Assembly: GCA_019637435.1 (NCBI GenBank)
Contig: JAHBVO010000003.1
Coordinates: 496,001-560,000, forward strand
Origin: Candidatus Obscuribacterales bacterium
Lineage (GTDB): Bacteria > Cyanobacteriota > Vampirovibrionia > Obscuribacterales > Obscuribacteraceae
DNA length: 64,000 bases
Direction: 5' to 3'
Positions within the stretch are counted from its first letter, which is position 1. Every line of letters starts with the position of its first letter. Both the position numbers and the translations under genes were made by a program. Under the pieces are notes generated by a model. That model was not told the DNA's origin. It saw nothing but the letters and a program-made list of their open reading frames with translations, and made no database searches. Below are positions 8,016-16,696 of this stretch, in pieces.

Positions 8016-9635
8016 CTAATAACTTCCGGAAAACAAAAGCGTTCTAACTTTTTCCGCTTCGGTCTGCTGATTGTTCAATTCGTAAGAAGCCTGAAGGAGA
8101 TCAAGAATTAGCTGTCGATTCGCAATGGGCGTTTGGCTGTTCATTCGCAGTTTTGCGAGCTCCAATAGTGTAATGGCTTTCGCGATCTCGTTCTTCTTCA
8201 ACGCTGCGCGCCCACCTTTCAGAGCCGTTCTGCATGAGCTCTGACGAATTTGTTCATCTTCCGGTCTAAATTTAAGTGCCTTCTCGAAGATTGAATTCGA
8301 TTGCTCCCAAACGTTCATTCTCTCAAGATCTCGGGCGGTTGACAAATCTCTGTCAAAGTCAATTCCGCGAGTTCGGATATCGACCTCGTCCTTCTTTATC
8401 CGAGCGTCTGAACTGGCAACGCGCTTCTGAGCCGCCGCCACTTTGGTCGCGTGTAATTCTCTCTTCTTCGTATTGTCGATGATTGCGTTCATCGCATTTA
8501 TATCCGGCGCGGTGAGTTTCTCTAGCAGAGGTACTTGAAGCTGGAAGTACATGATCGTGTTTGGGTCAGGTAGGTGATCGGCGCCCAGGGCGTGCCCGAT
8601 TTCGTGAAGCGCCACGTTCTTCAGGTATTGCTGTCGAAAGGCCGGTTGGCTCGAACTTCGAAAAGTAAGTATGCGAATTTTGGCATGTCTTCTGGAGAGA
8701 GACCCATCCCATGTGCTCTGACACGTCCCAATTGCGTCTTTGCTTTTGGCGCCTAGTTTGTCCGGATGGTCCACCCATTCGCAGTCAATAGACGCTTCGC
8801 TTGCCGTTGGCACAAAGGCGAATTTTATACGATTACCCATTGTGCTCTGCCACATTTGAAACGACGCTATCAGGGCGCTTCTATCGCCTTTAGCATATCC
8901 GGGAATCTTCAAACAACTGCTCTCGGTTGGTATAAAGACTTTCAGTGGAAACTTGGCGGAATCCCATCTAGCCTCCTTTTCGAACACTTCATCTTTAGCT
9001 TCAGACAGTGCTTGTTCTAGCGTTTTCTGATTCGCTGATCGAATGACTTTCTCTCTGGCGATTCTATCTAGCGCTTGTTTCAGTTCTTCTGCGGTCATAT
9101 CCTCTCTAGGAGGCAATGTCGGCGGAGGGTGTACGAGTTTGTCGAGGCTGTAAATTCGCTGTTTGATTTGGATAATCGCATGATGAGCCGGATAGGTTTT
9201 CTCTATTGAGCGAAGGGATTCTAATGCGCTTTCCTTGCGACTGAAGCGGATCTTCAGTAAGGCTTGCAGCAAAACAACATCGTCGCGCGGAGGCGTTGCC
9301 GAGCCTTTTGTCGTTCGTTTCGCGAGACCGCTCGAAAGAAACTCTAAACTTTCCGCGCTCGCTAGAAGTGGGTCACTGGAGGCGTTTCGCATTGCATACA
9401 TCAACCATTGATCGACCTCGTCCAGCCTATTTCTCTTTATGCATTCGAGTGTTTTTCTTAAGACCTGCCATGTCACTTCTGGGTTCTTCTCCGCGGTGGT
9501 CTCTTCCATGAAGACCAGTCCATCAGGGTTCTCAATTACATTTCGGGCACAGGCTGCCACTGAACTGCATAGGATGGATGCCACCGCGAGTAGTGTTGCG
9601 GCGGCTGTTGTTGAAGGGCGAAGGGAGCCGTCCAT
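8016..9635 (-). CDS. Secreted matrixin-like zinc metalloprotease with TPR tail
   Basis: The product is 539 residues. Residues 1-30 are a signal peptide. A helical region follows, then a metzincin catalytic site: HEIGHALGADH at residues 344-354, whose three His bind zinc and whose E345 is catalytic. A Met-turn (N-T-I-M-Y-F) lies at about M362, only eight residues after the last zinc ligand, as in matrixins. The C-terminal 120 residues are TPR-like. Secreted metzincins cleave extracellular or envelope proteins; the substrate is unknown. The gene starts three bases after the stop of the upstream TPR gene, so the two are translationally close and form one operon with the Gly-rich gene. Confidence 0.8.
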   Translation of the reverse strand: MDGSLRPSTTAAATLLAVASILCSSVAACARNVIENPDGLVFMEETTAEKNPEVTWQVLRKTLECIKRNRLDEVDQWLMYAMRNASSDPLLASAESLEFLSSGLAKRTTKGSATPPRDDVVLLQALLKIRFSRKESALESLRSIEKTYPAHHAIIQIKQRIYSLDKLVHPPPTLPPREDMTAEELKQALDRIAREKVIRSANQKTLEQALSEAKDEVFEKEARWDSAKFPLKVFIPTESSCLKIPGYAKGDRSALIASFQMWQSTMGNRIKFAFVPTASEASIDCEWVDHPDKLGAKSKDAIGTCQSTWDGSLSRRHAKIRILTFRSSSQPAFRQQYLKNVALHEIGHALGADHLPDPNTIMYFQLQVPLLEKLTAPDINAMNAIIDNTKKRELHATKVAAAQKRVASSDARIKKDEVDIRTRGIDFDRDLSTARDLERMNVWEQSNSIFEKALKFRPEDEQIRQSSCRTALKGGRAALKKNEIAKAITLLELAKLRMNSQTPIANRQLILDLLQASYELNNQQTEAEKVRTLLFSGSY

Positions 9636-9638
9636 TGT

Positions 9639-10784
9639 TCAATCCTGGTTGGGCGGCGGTTCCGTGCCTGTGTTTTGCGCATTCGACTGATCGGAGGGAA
9701 TCGAATCAACGTTGAGTTGCTCCGTCGCTTCTACACCAGGCACCGCCCCTGGAACGCTCTGAATGACCGAAGCTGCACCATTGGGTTGCGAAACCGTCGA
9801 GCCGGCCGCGTAGCCATTCATATTCGCATCGTATGCCCGCTGTCCTTCTGCCGGCGTCGAGCTTGGAGCTGTGGTCGTGGCGGCGTACGCCGGCTGACCC
9901 TTGATGGACGCTATCAAATTGTCGAGAATCGCTTTGGTCGAGTCGAACATGTCTTTTGGAAGATCGACCGTCACGGTCTTTGTCATCCCCATTTTGCCTG
10001 CTGTGACCTCGGCGACCGGCTTTTCTCCTACCTTCACGAGCGACTCGAGAAGATTGACCCAGAGAGTCTTTGCGAGGACTTGCAGACCGGTGATTTTTGA
10101 AACCTGATAGTCGCCGTTGGGACGGTTTAAAAATTCGAAGCTGACCTTTTTGTTGAAACTTATCTTGGGCACGTCTTTTGAACCAACGTCTTTGACGTAC
10201 TTTTGTTCCAAACTCACCTCGACGACGTCCTTATCCGGGAGCATGAAAACAGCAATTTTGTTGACGCATGCCTGCTTCATCTGCTTGGTGACTGATTCTC
10301 CGAAGGACAGCGGATCAATTGTTTTGTAATGTTTTCCCAGTTCGTCGAAAGCGTGTGCAAGTTCGTCATCATTTATCGCGAGGCGCGCGTAAGCCGCCTT
10401 CGCCTCCTGCAGCTGGGCATCAGCTTTTTCGTAATCGCCTTTCTGGCAGTAGCATTGCCCGAGCTTTTTGTTTGCAATTGCCGTCATGCGATCCTTTGCG
10501 TTTTGATCGGCATCCACACGCGAAATCTGAGTCAGCGCCCGCTTGAACATGCTGATGGCCGGCGTCTCCTTGCCGTTGGTCAACATTGTTGTCCCGTCGT
10601 CGATCATCTTGCTCCACTTCGCGTCGGTAGATTGAAGAAACGCCTGCTCATCTTGCGAAATCCCTAACGGTGCCGATATTGGCGCGGTAGGTTCTGTTTG
10701 CGAATCCGCGAATGCGGCTTGATTGAAAGTGAAAAGGGCTAGGGTCAAAGATGCGGCTAGGAGGAACTCATGGCGTTTTTTCAT
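9639..10784 (-). CDS. Secreted TPR protein, first gene of protease operon
   Basis: The product is 381 residues with a signal peptide (MKKRHEFLLAASLTLALF...AFA). TPR-like helices cover residues about 40-150 (K-L-G-Q-C-Y-C-Q-K-G-D-Y-E-K-A-D and following). A beta-rich middle domain follows (VVEVSLEQKYV...KISFNKKVSFEFL) and an Ala/Pro/Asn-rich disordered tail. The start MKK was chosen for the signal peptide; MDIYMKK four codons earlier is also possible and neither has a strong ribosome site. It sits three bases upstream of the metalloprotease gene, suggesting it assists or anchors that enzyme. I do not recognise the middle domain. Confidence 0.65.
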   Translation of the reverse strand: MKKRHEFLLAASLTLALFTFNQAAFADSQTEPTAPISAPLGISQDEQAFLQSTDAKWSKMIDDGTTMLTNGKETPAISMFKRALTQISRVDADQNAKDRMTAIANKKLGQCYCQKGDYEKADAQLQEAKAAYARLAINDDELAHAFDELGKHYKTIDPLSFGESVTKQMKQACVNKIAVFMLPDKDVVEVSLEQKYVKDVGSKDVPKISFNKKVSFEFLNRPNGDYQVSKITGLQVLAKTLWVNLLESLVKVGEKPVAEVTAGKMGMTKTVTVDLPKDMFDSTKAILDNLIASIKGQPAYAATTTAPSSTPAEGQRAYDANMNGYAAGSTVSQPNGAASVIQSVPGAVPGVEATEQLNVDSIPSDQSNAQNTGTEPPPNQD

Positions 10785-11398
10785 ATAAATATCCATCCGA
10801 AAACTCACAGATACTCTACCCGGATTTTCAAGGTATTCCGAAGGTTTCAACTACCCCGAGATTAATTCCCTGGGAGCGCCGGTTGAACATGGTTCTCGGT
10901 CCGATTACGCGGGTGTTTTGATCTTATAAATATCGAAAGCGCTCGTTTGGTGAGAGATCTTTTGGACTGAAATCATGACTCCAGTCATTCAGGTCTATCT
11001 AAAGCAGGCTATCGAGTGGTAACTTTGGGCACACATCATCTCTTTTATTTGTAGGGACGAAACACCACCAGCGCTTCAACCAAACGCTCAGATAGTTTTT
11101 TGCTGCAATTTTTGCGGTGAAAACAGCAACGCCTGTCGCCAGCTAATAGCTGAAGGTAGATACGATGCGCTTCTTCGGCGTTCGGCGCCCAGGCGTTCTG
11201 CTAGTGTCGTTCGCGAAGACGTATTCGCGAGTGCCACTGAAGGCGGTGCCGTGTTGAAGTGGGTGTGGTGATTGTTTCGTGAAAAACCGTCGAGAGATGA
11301 TGATTTGGCGGTGCTTGCGCGGGCGGTGTAGTCCGTTGCGAAGTGCCGCTTGCAGCATTACGCGTCAGCGTATTAACTCCTTTTCGAAAGGGAAAGCC
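10785..11398. other. Divergent non-coding gap, 614 bases
   Basis: This separates the protease operon (reverse) from the Pro-rich repeat protein (forward) and should hold both promoters. A perfect inverted repeat, TCGCGAA/TTCGCGA with a six-base loop, is at 11211-11230 and is flanked further out by AGTG/CACT. No supported gene is seen; the small open frames have no ribosome sites. Confidence 0.4.
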
Positions 11399-12592
11399 AT
11401 GAAGAGAGCGCAAATTCTCTTGATTCTTGCAGTTTGCTTCGGCGTCTCAAATGCCGAGGCGAAGGGACCGGGCGGCCAGCATGGAGGCGGCCAGGTTCAC
11501 CATGGAGGTGGGAACGGACCTCGTGTGCAGCCGAACATCCCGCGGACGCAGCCGCATGTTCCGCGCGTGCAGCCGAACATCCCGCGGACGCAGCCGCATG
11601 TTCCGCGCGTGCAGCCGAACATCCCGCGGACGCAGCCGCATGTTCCGCGCGTGCAGCCGAACATCCCGCGGACGCAGCCGAACATTCCCCGCGTGCAACC
11701 GAACAATCCGCGCACGCAGCCGCATGTTCCGCGCGTGCAGCCGAACATCCCGCGGACGCAGCCGAACATTCCCCGCGTGCAACCGAACAATCCGCGCACG
11801 CAGCCGAATGTTCCGCACATGCAACCGAACAATCCGCGCACGCAGCCGAATGTTCCGCACATGCAACCGAACATCCCGCGGACGCAGCCGAACGTTCCCC
11901 GCGTGCAACCGAACATCCCGCGCCCGCAGCCGCATGTTCCGCACGTGCAGCCGAACGTCCCGCGGACGCAGCCGAACGTTCCCCGCGTGCAGCCGAATAT
12001 CCCGCGGACGCAGCCGCATGTTCCGCGCGTGCAGCCGAATCTGCCGAATCGCCATCCGCACAATTTGCCTCCAGTCCACGTGGGGCGCCCGAATCAGATT
12101 CCGCAAAATGTGCGTCCGTATCCGGTTCGCTGCGTGCCTGACCGGCAGCCGGCGCACTACCGGAACTATCGCCCGCCCGTCGTGCAAAACAATTTCTGTG
12201 CGCCCGTCTACGGTCGATACACCGGTCGGTACAATTCGCCGGTGAGAAACAGTTTGTTTAACACCGGGTTCTGGTTTGGCGGAACGTGCTATTCCGCAAA
12301 CCCGTACTTTTCGTACGGCAACTACTGTCCGACCAGCTGGTTTTACTTCGGTAACAACTGCTGGTTTCGACCGGGTGGTGGTTACTCTTATTCGCCTCCA
12401 ATCGGCTTCAACGACACCATCACCGTCGTCGTCGAAGAGCAGTACACCGAGATGGAGCTAGACCCGTTTCTCGGCATTGAAGTGCCGGTGACCAAGACCG
12501 TCACCTGGTATTACAACGCCTACTACGACGCGGGAACTGGATGGTACGGTTACACAGACTGTCATGGTCAATTCCATTGGCTTCAGTGGTAG
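11399..12592 (+). CDS. Secreted Pro-rich protein with twelve 14-residue repeats
   Basis: The product is 397 residues. ATG at 11399 follows AAAGGGA and begins a signal peptide (MKRAQILLILAVCFGVSNAEA). After a His/Gly-rich linker come twelve units of 14 residues, VQPN(I/N/V)PRTQP(H/N)(V/I)P(R/H), from about residue 43 to 210. The rest is an aromatic/Asn/Gly-rich domain (YRNYRPP, FWFGGTCYS, GNNCWFRPGG) with four or more Cys, ending in a Tyr/Trp-rich stretch. Such proteins are commonly cell-surface or matrix proteins. The repeats leave all six frames open, which creates several false long frames. A good terminator lies 70 bases downstream. Confidence 0.75.
   Translation: MKRAQILLILAVCFGVSNAEAKGPGGQHGGGQVHHGGGNGPRVQPNIPRTQPHVPRVQPNIPRTQPHVPRVQPNIPRTQPHVPRVQPNIPRTQPNIPRVQPNNPRTQPHVPRVQPNIPRTQPNIPRVQPNNPRTQPNVPHMQPNNPRTQPNVPHMQPNIPRTQPNVPRVQPNIPRPQPHVPHVQPNVPRTQPNVPRVQPNIPRTQPHVPRVQPNLPNRHPHNLPPVHVGRPNQIPQNVRPYPVRCVPDRQPAHYRNYRPPVVQNNFCAPVYGRYTGRYNSPVRNSLFNTGFWFGGTCYSANPYFSYGNYCPTSWFYFGNNCWFRPGGGYSYSPPIGFNDTITVVVEEQYTEMELDPFLGIEVPVTKTVTWYYNAYYDAGTGWYGYTDCHGQFHWLQW
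11525..12028 (+). repeat. Tandem 42-bp coding repeat, 12 units
   Basis: Twelve 42-base units, each encoding VQPNxPRTQPxxPx, lie in tandem with a truncated thirteenth. Adjacent units are often identical at DNA level (for example the first three), while others carry a few changes (ATC to AAT, CGC to CAC). This indicates recent expansion and shuffling by slippage or unequal recombination. Confidence 0.9.
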
Positions 12593-12662
12593 TGTCGCCA
12601 GTGGTGTCACTTCGCTGCGCGGAGATGTTTCGACGCGTTTGAAGTGAGTTGAAAAAAACAGC

Positions 12663-12705
12663 GCATCCCGAGCGGTTCTTCATTGAGCCGCTCGGGGTGC
12701 CTTTT
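12663..12705 (+). terminator. Intrinsic terminator after the Pro-repeat gene
   Basis: A 13-pair stem (GCATCCCGAGCGG with CCGCTCGGGGTGC, one G-U pair) and 12-base loop are followed by CTTTTGCCTTCTT. This is a standard Rho-independent terminator. Confidence 0.85.
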
Positions 12706-12881
12706 GCCTTCTTCACTTTCTTACCTTTTTACATCTTTTTCTGTTTAAAACCGTCCTGTACTGAAGAGCGTGGCTAAAATACATGTTGCCGCACAATTTA
12801 ATCGCGCAGCCGAAGATCGCCTCCTGTGGGCGGGTAGATAGTAAACGGCACACCGATGCTAAATCGTGGGAGAGTATGAGT

Positions 12882-13625
12882 ATGGCTGATAGACAGAACG
12901 GGGACCACCGAGCCCAAGAGGCTCCGAGCAGAATTTCCGACCAGGCGACCAACAGTGATACGACCGACAACGCTGGTGACCTCAGTCGGCAGATGTGGGC
13001 TCCTCAGACCACCATTACCAGCGGCGACACAGGCGCGCGTGAGTCGCAGCTGAAGAGCGGCGGCGCGAGCACTGCGACCGTGGAGGCGCAGGATGGTTTC
13101 GGAATTGTAGGGACTGCCAGTGATTCTTCGGAAGCTCAGAAGACCGAGAACAGCTCAAAGCGCTCAGAGATTTTTGATAAGGGTGAGACGTCCGATAATC
13201 CTGCTCATCCATCGAATTGGAAAACCGACGAGTTTGGCAATGTGACTGAAGCCGGCCCGGAATTCAGTGCCAAATACAATGAGAAGGGCGAGCTAGAGAG
13301 CGTCAGGCAGGGGAATGACACATGGACTCGTGGTGCTGATGGCAACATCCAGCACAGTTGGGTCGATTCCAAGGGCGAAACGCATGAAGACTTGATTGAT
13401 AACGTCCGAAGTTTTTCGGCTGAGCCTTACTTCAGCGATTTGGGTGGCGGATTGTTAGGTGGTATGACGGTTGAAATTGGCACGGGCAAAACCAGTTCAT
13501 CGAGTCACAGTCGTCCCGTGTATCAGGACTCTGCGCACGACAAAGCTGCGACTGGCATAGTGAATGGTTGGATCAAGGGTCTTAAGGAGCAGAGCGAACC
13601 GAAGCAACCGTATCAGGGAAGCTGA
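12882..13625 (+). CDS. Hydrophilic protein with YD/RHS-like segment
   Basis: The product is 247 residues. ATG at 12882 is chosen because GGGAG lies nine bases upstream; ATG at 12876 is in frame but too close. The first 90 residues are disordered, Ser/Thr/Asp-rich, and begin MADRQNGD, similar to the starts at 32973 and 40423. Residues about 110-180 (DEFGNVTEAG, KYNEKGELESVRQG, GADGNIQHSW) resemble the alternating FGN/GELE pattern of YD or RHS-type beta repeats. There is no signal peptide. The function is unknown; the segment may be a small beta-sheet domain of an exported or injected protein. Confidence 0.6.
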   Translation: MADRQNGDHRAQEAPSRISDQATNSDTTDNAGDLSRQMWAPQTTITSGDTGARESQLKSGGASTATVEAQDGFGIVGTASDSSEAQKTENSSKRSEIFDKGETSDNPAHPSNWKTDEFGNVTEAGPEFSAKYNEKGELESVRQGNDTWTRGADGNIQHSWVDSKGETHEDLIDNVRSFSAEPYFSDLGGGLLGGMTVEIGTGKTSSSSHSRPVYQDSAHDKAATGIVNGWIKGLKEQSEPKQPYQGS

Positions 13626-14025
13626 GACTGCGCGGAGATTTTTGTTCACGAAACATTTAGAGTGTGCCACTACTGATAGTGTCGCCGTTCTTCTGTGGAT
13701 ACCAGTGCTGCAGAGCCCGGCTGCGGGTCGGTCGCATAGTTGAGCTGACGCAAAGTAGCGTGGCTGAGGGATGGGAATTCGCGCAGCCGAATTACGCGCT
13801 ACGGCAATCCGATATTGGATCCAAGAAACCGATATGAAAGTATGTTTCCTATAAATGCCGGATTAGATTCAGTGATCACTTTCTGCTCAGGCTGCGGGAA
13901 CATGAACGAATGTGTTTCGGTCATAAGTCCTGTCAAGTGTGCAGGCTTTACTTTGAGGCGAGCCGTTTGCTACTTTAGTACGATAAGCAGTAATGGCATT
14001 GGTATCAAATCGTATCGGGGGAAAC
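13626..14025. other. Non-coding gap, 400 bases
   Basis: No supported gene is seen. A short hairpin, CACTA-CTGA-TAGTG at 13668-13681, preceded by TGTGC, has a near-copy at 38859-38872. The open frame from about 13815 has no ribosome site and overlaps the next gene's signal peptide region in another frame. Confidence 0.35.
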
Positions 14026-15000
14026 ATGAAGAGAACTCGCTTTCTTTGCTGGACTTTATCTCTTGTCGCCAGTATGGCCTTTTGCGCGCAGCCTGGTGAT
14101 GCCGCCGCCACCAAAGCTGAAAAAACTGAGCAATGGGGTTCGGAAACGATCGCGGTGCGCGCAAATCTAGCGGCTCAAGCAATGAAGGACAAGAAGTACC
14201 AGAGCGCGATTTCACACTTCCGTGCTTTGATCGGTTTAGATCGAAACAACGAAGATTTCTATCTGGGATTGTACGTCGCAAGCGATAAGGGCAATCAACC
14301 TGGACAAGCCGTAATGGCTCTGGAGGAGCTTTTCGATAAGAAGCCTGATCTCAAGGCAACGTATGCAAAAGAGTTTGTGGACGCGTTGAAAAAAGCCAAC
14401 CGTGAGGCGCCGGAAGTTAAGGCTGCGGAAAAGCTGGTAAAAGGCGACTCGCCGGACAACCTCGCCGAGAAGAAAGTTGATGAGTTGGTCGAGAAAAGTT
14501 TGTATGAAGAGATATATGTCGAGCCGAAGAAGTTAGAGCCGGTTAAACGCGTTGAGCTCGATCCGGACGATGTTCACCTGGAGAAAACGCGCAAAGCGCT
14601 CACGTATGAAACCGCATTCGCGCAGTCGGAGAACATCGTAGTCGCTGAGTTCATCGGATACGACAAGAATAAGCCGATTACCTACTACACCCCACCGAAG
14701 GCTCATTACAAAATCACAGAGTATCTCAAGGGCGCTCCATTCAACAAATCACTTCCGATCAAGTATGAGTTTCACGATAAGATTGTCGGCGAAGAAAAGC
14801 CTGCAGACTGGAAATTTGATGAGGTCGCGCTGATGCCCAAGAAGGGATCGAAGTGGATTATGTTCATTCCGACAGCTGTTCCGCTCGATGGAATGCTGGA
14901 AACCTTCCACGGCAAATATGGACGTCAGGAGTTTAACGAGGCGAACTACGACGAGATTCAGCGAATAATTCAGGAGCACCGCGGCGCCACCAAGTTCTAA
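14026..15000 (+). CDS. Secreted TPR-containing protein
   Basis: The product is 324 residues. ATG at 14026 follows CGGGGGAAAC and begins a signal peptide (MKRTRFLCWTLSLVASMAFCAQ). TPR-like helices occupy residues about 40-110 (A-M-K-D-K-K-Y-Q-S-A-I-S-H-F). A charged linker follows, and then a beta-rich domain at about 200-310 (VVAEFIGYDKNK, YKITEYLKG, WIMFIPTAV), which looks like a single ligand- or protein-binding domain that I do not recognise. It converges with the reverse-strand secreted TPR gene ending at 15068. Confidence 0.65.
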   Translation: MKRTRFLCWTLSLVASMAFCAQPGDAAATKAEKTEQWGSETIAVRANLAAQAMKDKKYQSAISHFRALIGLDRNNEDFYLGLYVASDKGNQPGQAVMALEELFDKKPDLKATYAKEFVDALKKANREAPEVKAAEKLVKGDSPDNLAEKKVDELVEKSLYEEIYVEPKKLEPVKRVELDPDDVHLEKTRKALTYETAFAQSENIVVAEFIGYDKNKPITYYTPPKAHYKITEYLKGAPFNKSLPIKYEFHDKIVGEEKPADWKFDEVALMPKKGSKWIMFIPTAVPLDGMLETFHGKYGRQEFNEANYDEIQRIIQEHRGATKF

Positions 15001-15067
15001 CCGCGTCCAGACGCTACTTGTCATCACTGCGTTAGTTCGTTTCTTCGCGTGCCATTGCATCGTTGCG

Positions 15068-16696
15068 TTAATTTGCACCGTCGCGGTCATTCGCATCGTC
15101 AGTTGCCGCTGCGTCTCGTACTTCAATCTTCGCTGTGCATGCCTTGATGACGCGCTTGAGTTCGGGTTCAAAAATCTCGGCTGACACGCTGAGTATTCCC
15201 GTCTGGTTCGGAGTGACTTCGCATGAAAACGATGCGCTGCCGTCCTGTCGGTAATTTCTTGATTTCTCATTGAACTCGAGTTTCGCTCCCTGCCATCTGA
15301 GATCTAGACCAGGAGCCAGGTTTTTCACTGCAGCGATCACTTGCATCGGTTTCCCAAAATCAACCTGTCCTTCAGGCTTGACCAGTTTTATAATCGGCTC
15401 TTGTACGGAAATTGGAATTGTCCGCTCGGCAACGACTCGATCGTTGCTCTTGTTGAGAATTTGAATTCGCGCGGAGAACTCGCCCGGTGGTGACGAGTCG
15501 GGAGCGATGTACGTGCAGCTATTCAATTCATCCGGATCGCCGACGATGGCTCCTTTTGAACGCCACTCGACACCTGGGCGCAATGAGCCGAATGCCTTAT
15601 CTTTCGAAATAACAGAACCATCATTTTTTACCAGGTTCCAAACCGTTTTATAGTGTTTCGCACCTTTAACCTCGATGAATAGTCGATTTTCTGAAGCCGC
15701 GAAGATTGGCTTTACATCAGTGAAATGAACGGACACCGGTCCGCTGAATTCGGTTTCGTGAAACAAAGGCGCTAATTTTGCGAATGATTGTTTGCGGCAA
15801 AATTCCAGGTTTTCAAAATCTCTATTGGATGAGAAGGCGACCTTCTCATCGGGACTGTCGAACAGGTCAGCCTCATCGAAACGGTTTTGTTTGACTAAAA
15901 TTTCTTTGATTCGTGACTTGATTTCGTCTGATGCCGGGATTGATGATGATGCCGTTCGATTCCATCCAAACCGCATGAGAAGCAAATTGTAGTAACGAAG
16001 TGCAGACTCATAATCTCCCTGATGGTAAAAGTTATTAGCTAAGATGTTGAGGTAAACTGGTTCCTCGCTTCGCGCAAGAGGCTCTTGAGCAACGCCTTCT
16101 CGCATTTTCTTTCCGAGTTGAATCAGGGCAGCGTTGAGATTGTATTCTTTAAACAACGCAAGAGTGTCGGTGGCGGCAGCATGTGTCGACGGTGATGAAA
16201 ACGACATGTATTGCGGCTGGGCATCGATCAAGTTTTGCAAGCAGTCATTCAATATTTGAGTTGATGCGTGGAGTGCGTTAGTTTCGGCGCCCAAGCGCAT
16301 AATCGCTTTTCGGCACTCGGAAGCCGACTTGCCGTCGACCTGGTCTTGGGTGAGGAGGAGCGCCTTTCGATAAAAGTGGAGCGCATTGGGCGTGTCTCTC
16401 GTGGAATCGTAGGCGCGCGCAAGTCCGAGCGTGACGTCGATAGTTGTGGATCGAGGCAGGCGAGCCAGTTTTGTTAGTTCGAGTGCCAATCGAAAGCTCT
16501 TAATCGCGGCTTCCGGATCTTGCTGGAGAAGTTTTTTGCCTTCCGCTGCACGTGCTTGGAACCGGTCATGAGTGGTCAGACCTTCTGCTGGTTGCGCTAC
16601 TGCAGCCGAAGTTAAGTAAACAAGCAGGATCGCGCACAAGCGCTTTCGCGCTAGTTGGTAGTATTCGTTGCTCTTGCTGCTTGCTCTGTTACCCAT
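15068..16696 (-). CDS. Secreted TPR protein with Ig-like C-terminus
   Basis: The product is 542 residues. A hydrophobic signal segment at residues 18-37 (RLCAILLVYLTSAAVAQPA) is preceded by a longer than usual polar N-terminus, so the true start may lie a little downstream, for example a TTG. TPR repeats occupy about 45-125 and 195-260. The C-terminal third (residues about 300-540) has beta-sandwich-like stretches with alternating hydrophobics. The gene overlaps the 3' end of the M1 aminopeptidase gene by 46 bases, which suggests they are translated from one mRNA and may act together at the envelope. Confidence 0.65.
   Translation of the reverse strand: MGNRASSKSNEYYQLARKRLCAILLVYLTSAAVAQPAEGLTTHDRFQARAAEGKKLLQQDPEAAIKSFRLALELTKLARLPRSTTIDVTLGLARAYDSTRDTPNALHFYRKALLLTQDQVDGKSASECRKAIMRLGAETNALHASTQILNDCLQNLIDAQPQYMSFSSPSTHAAATDTLALFKEYNLNAALIQLGKKMREGVAQEPLARSEEPVYLNILANNFYHQGDYESALRYYNLLLMRFGWNRTASSSIPASDEIKSRIKEILVKQNRFDEADLFDSPDEKVAFSSNRDFENLEFCRKQSFAKLAPLFHETEFSGPVSVHFTDVKPIFAASENRLFIEVKGAKHYKTVWNLVKNDGSVISKDKAFGSLRPGVEWRSKGAIVGDPDELNSCTYIAPDSSPPGEFSARIQILNKSNDRVVAERTIPISVQEPIIKLVKPEGQVDFGKPMQVIAAVKNLAPGLDLRWQGAKLEFNEKSRNYRQDGSASFSCEVTPNQTGILSVSAEIFEPELKRVIKACTAKIEVRDAAATDDANDRDGAN

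Noticed and set aside
11427..12245. Open frames of 272, 235, 246 and 188 codons in the Pro-repeat gene
   Set aside because: The 42-bp repeat contains no stop in any frame, so all frames stay open. Only the frame with signal peptide and ribosome site is supported.
13815..14099. Frame of 94 codons with several Cys
   Set aside because: It has no ribosome site, a TTG-like start, and overlaps the signal peptide of the TPR gene in another frame.
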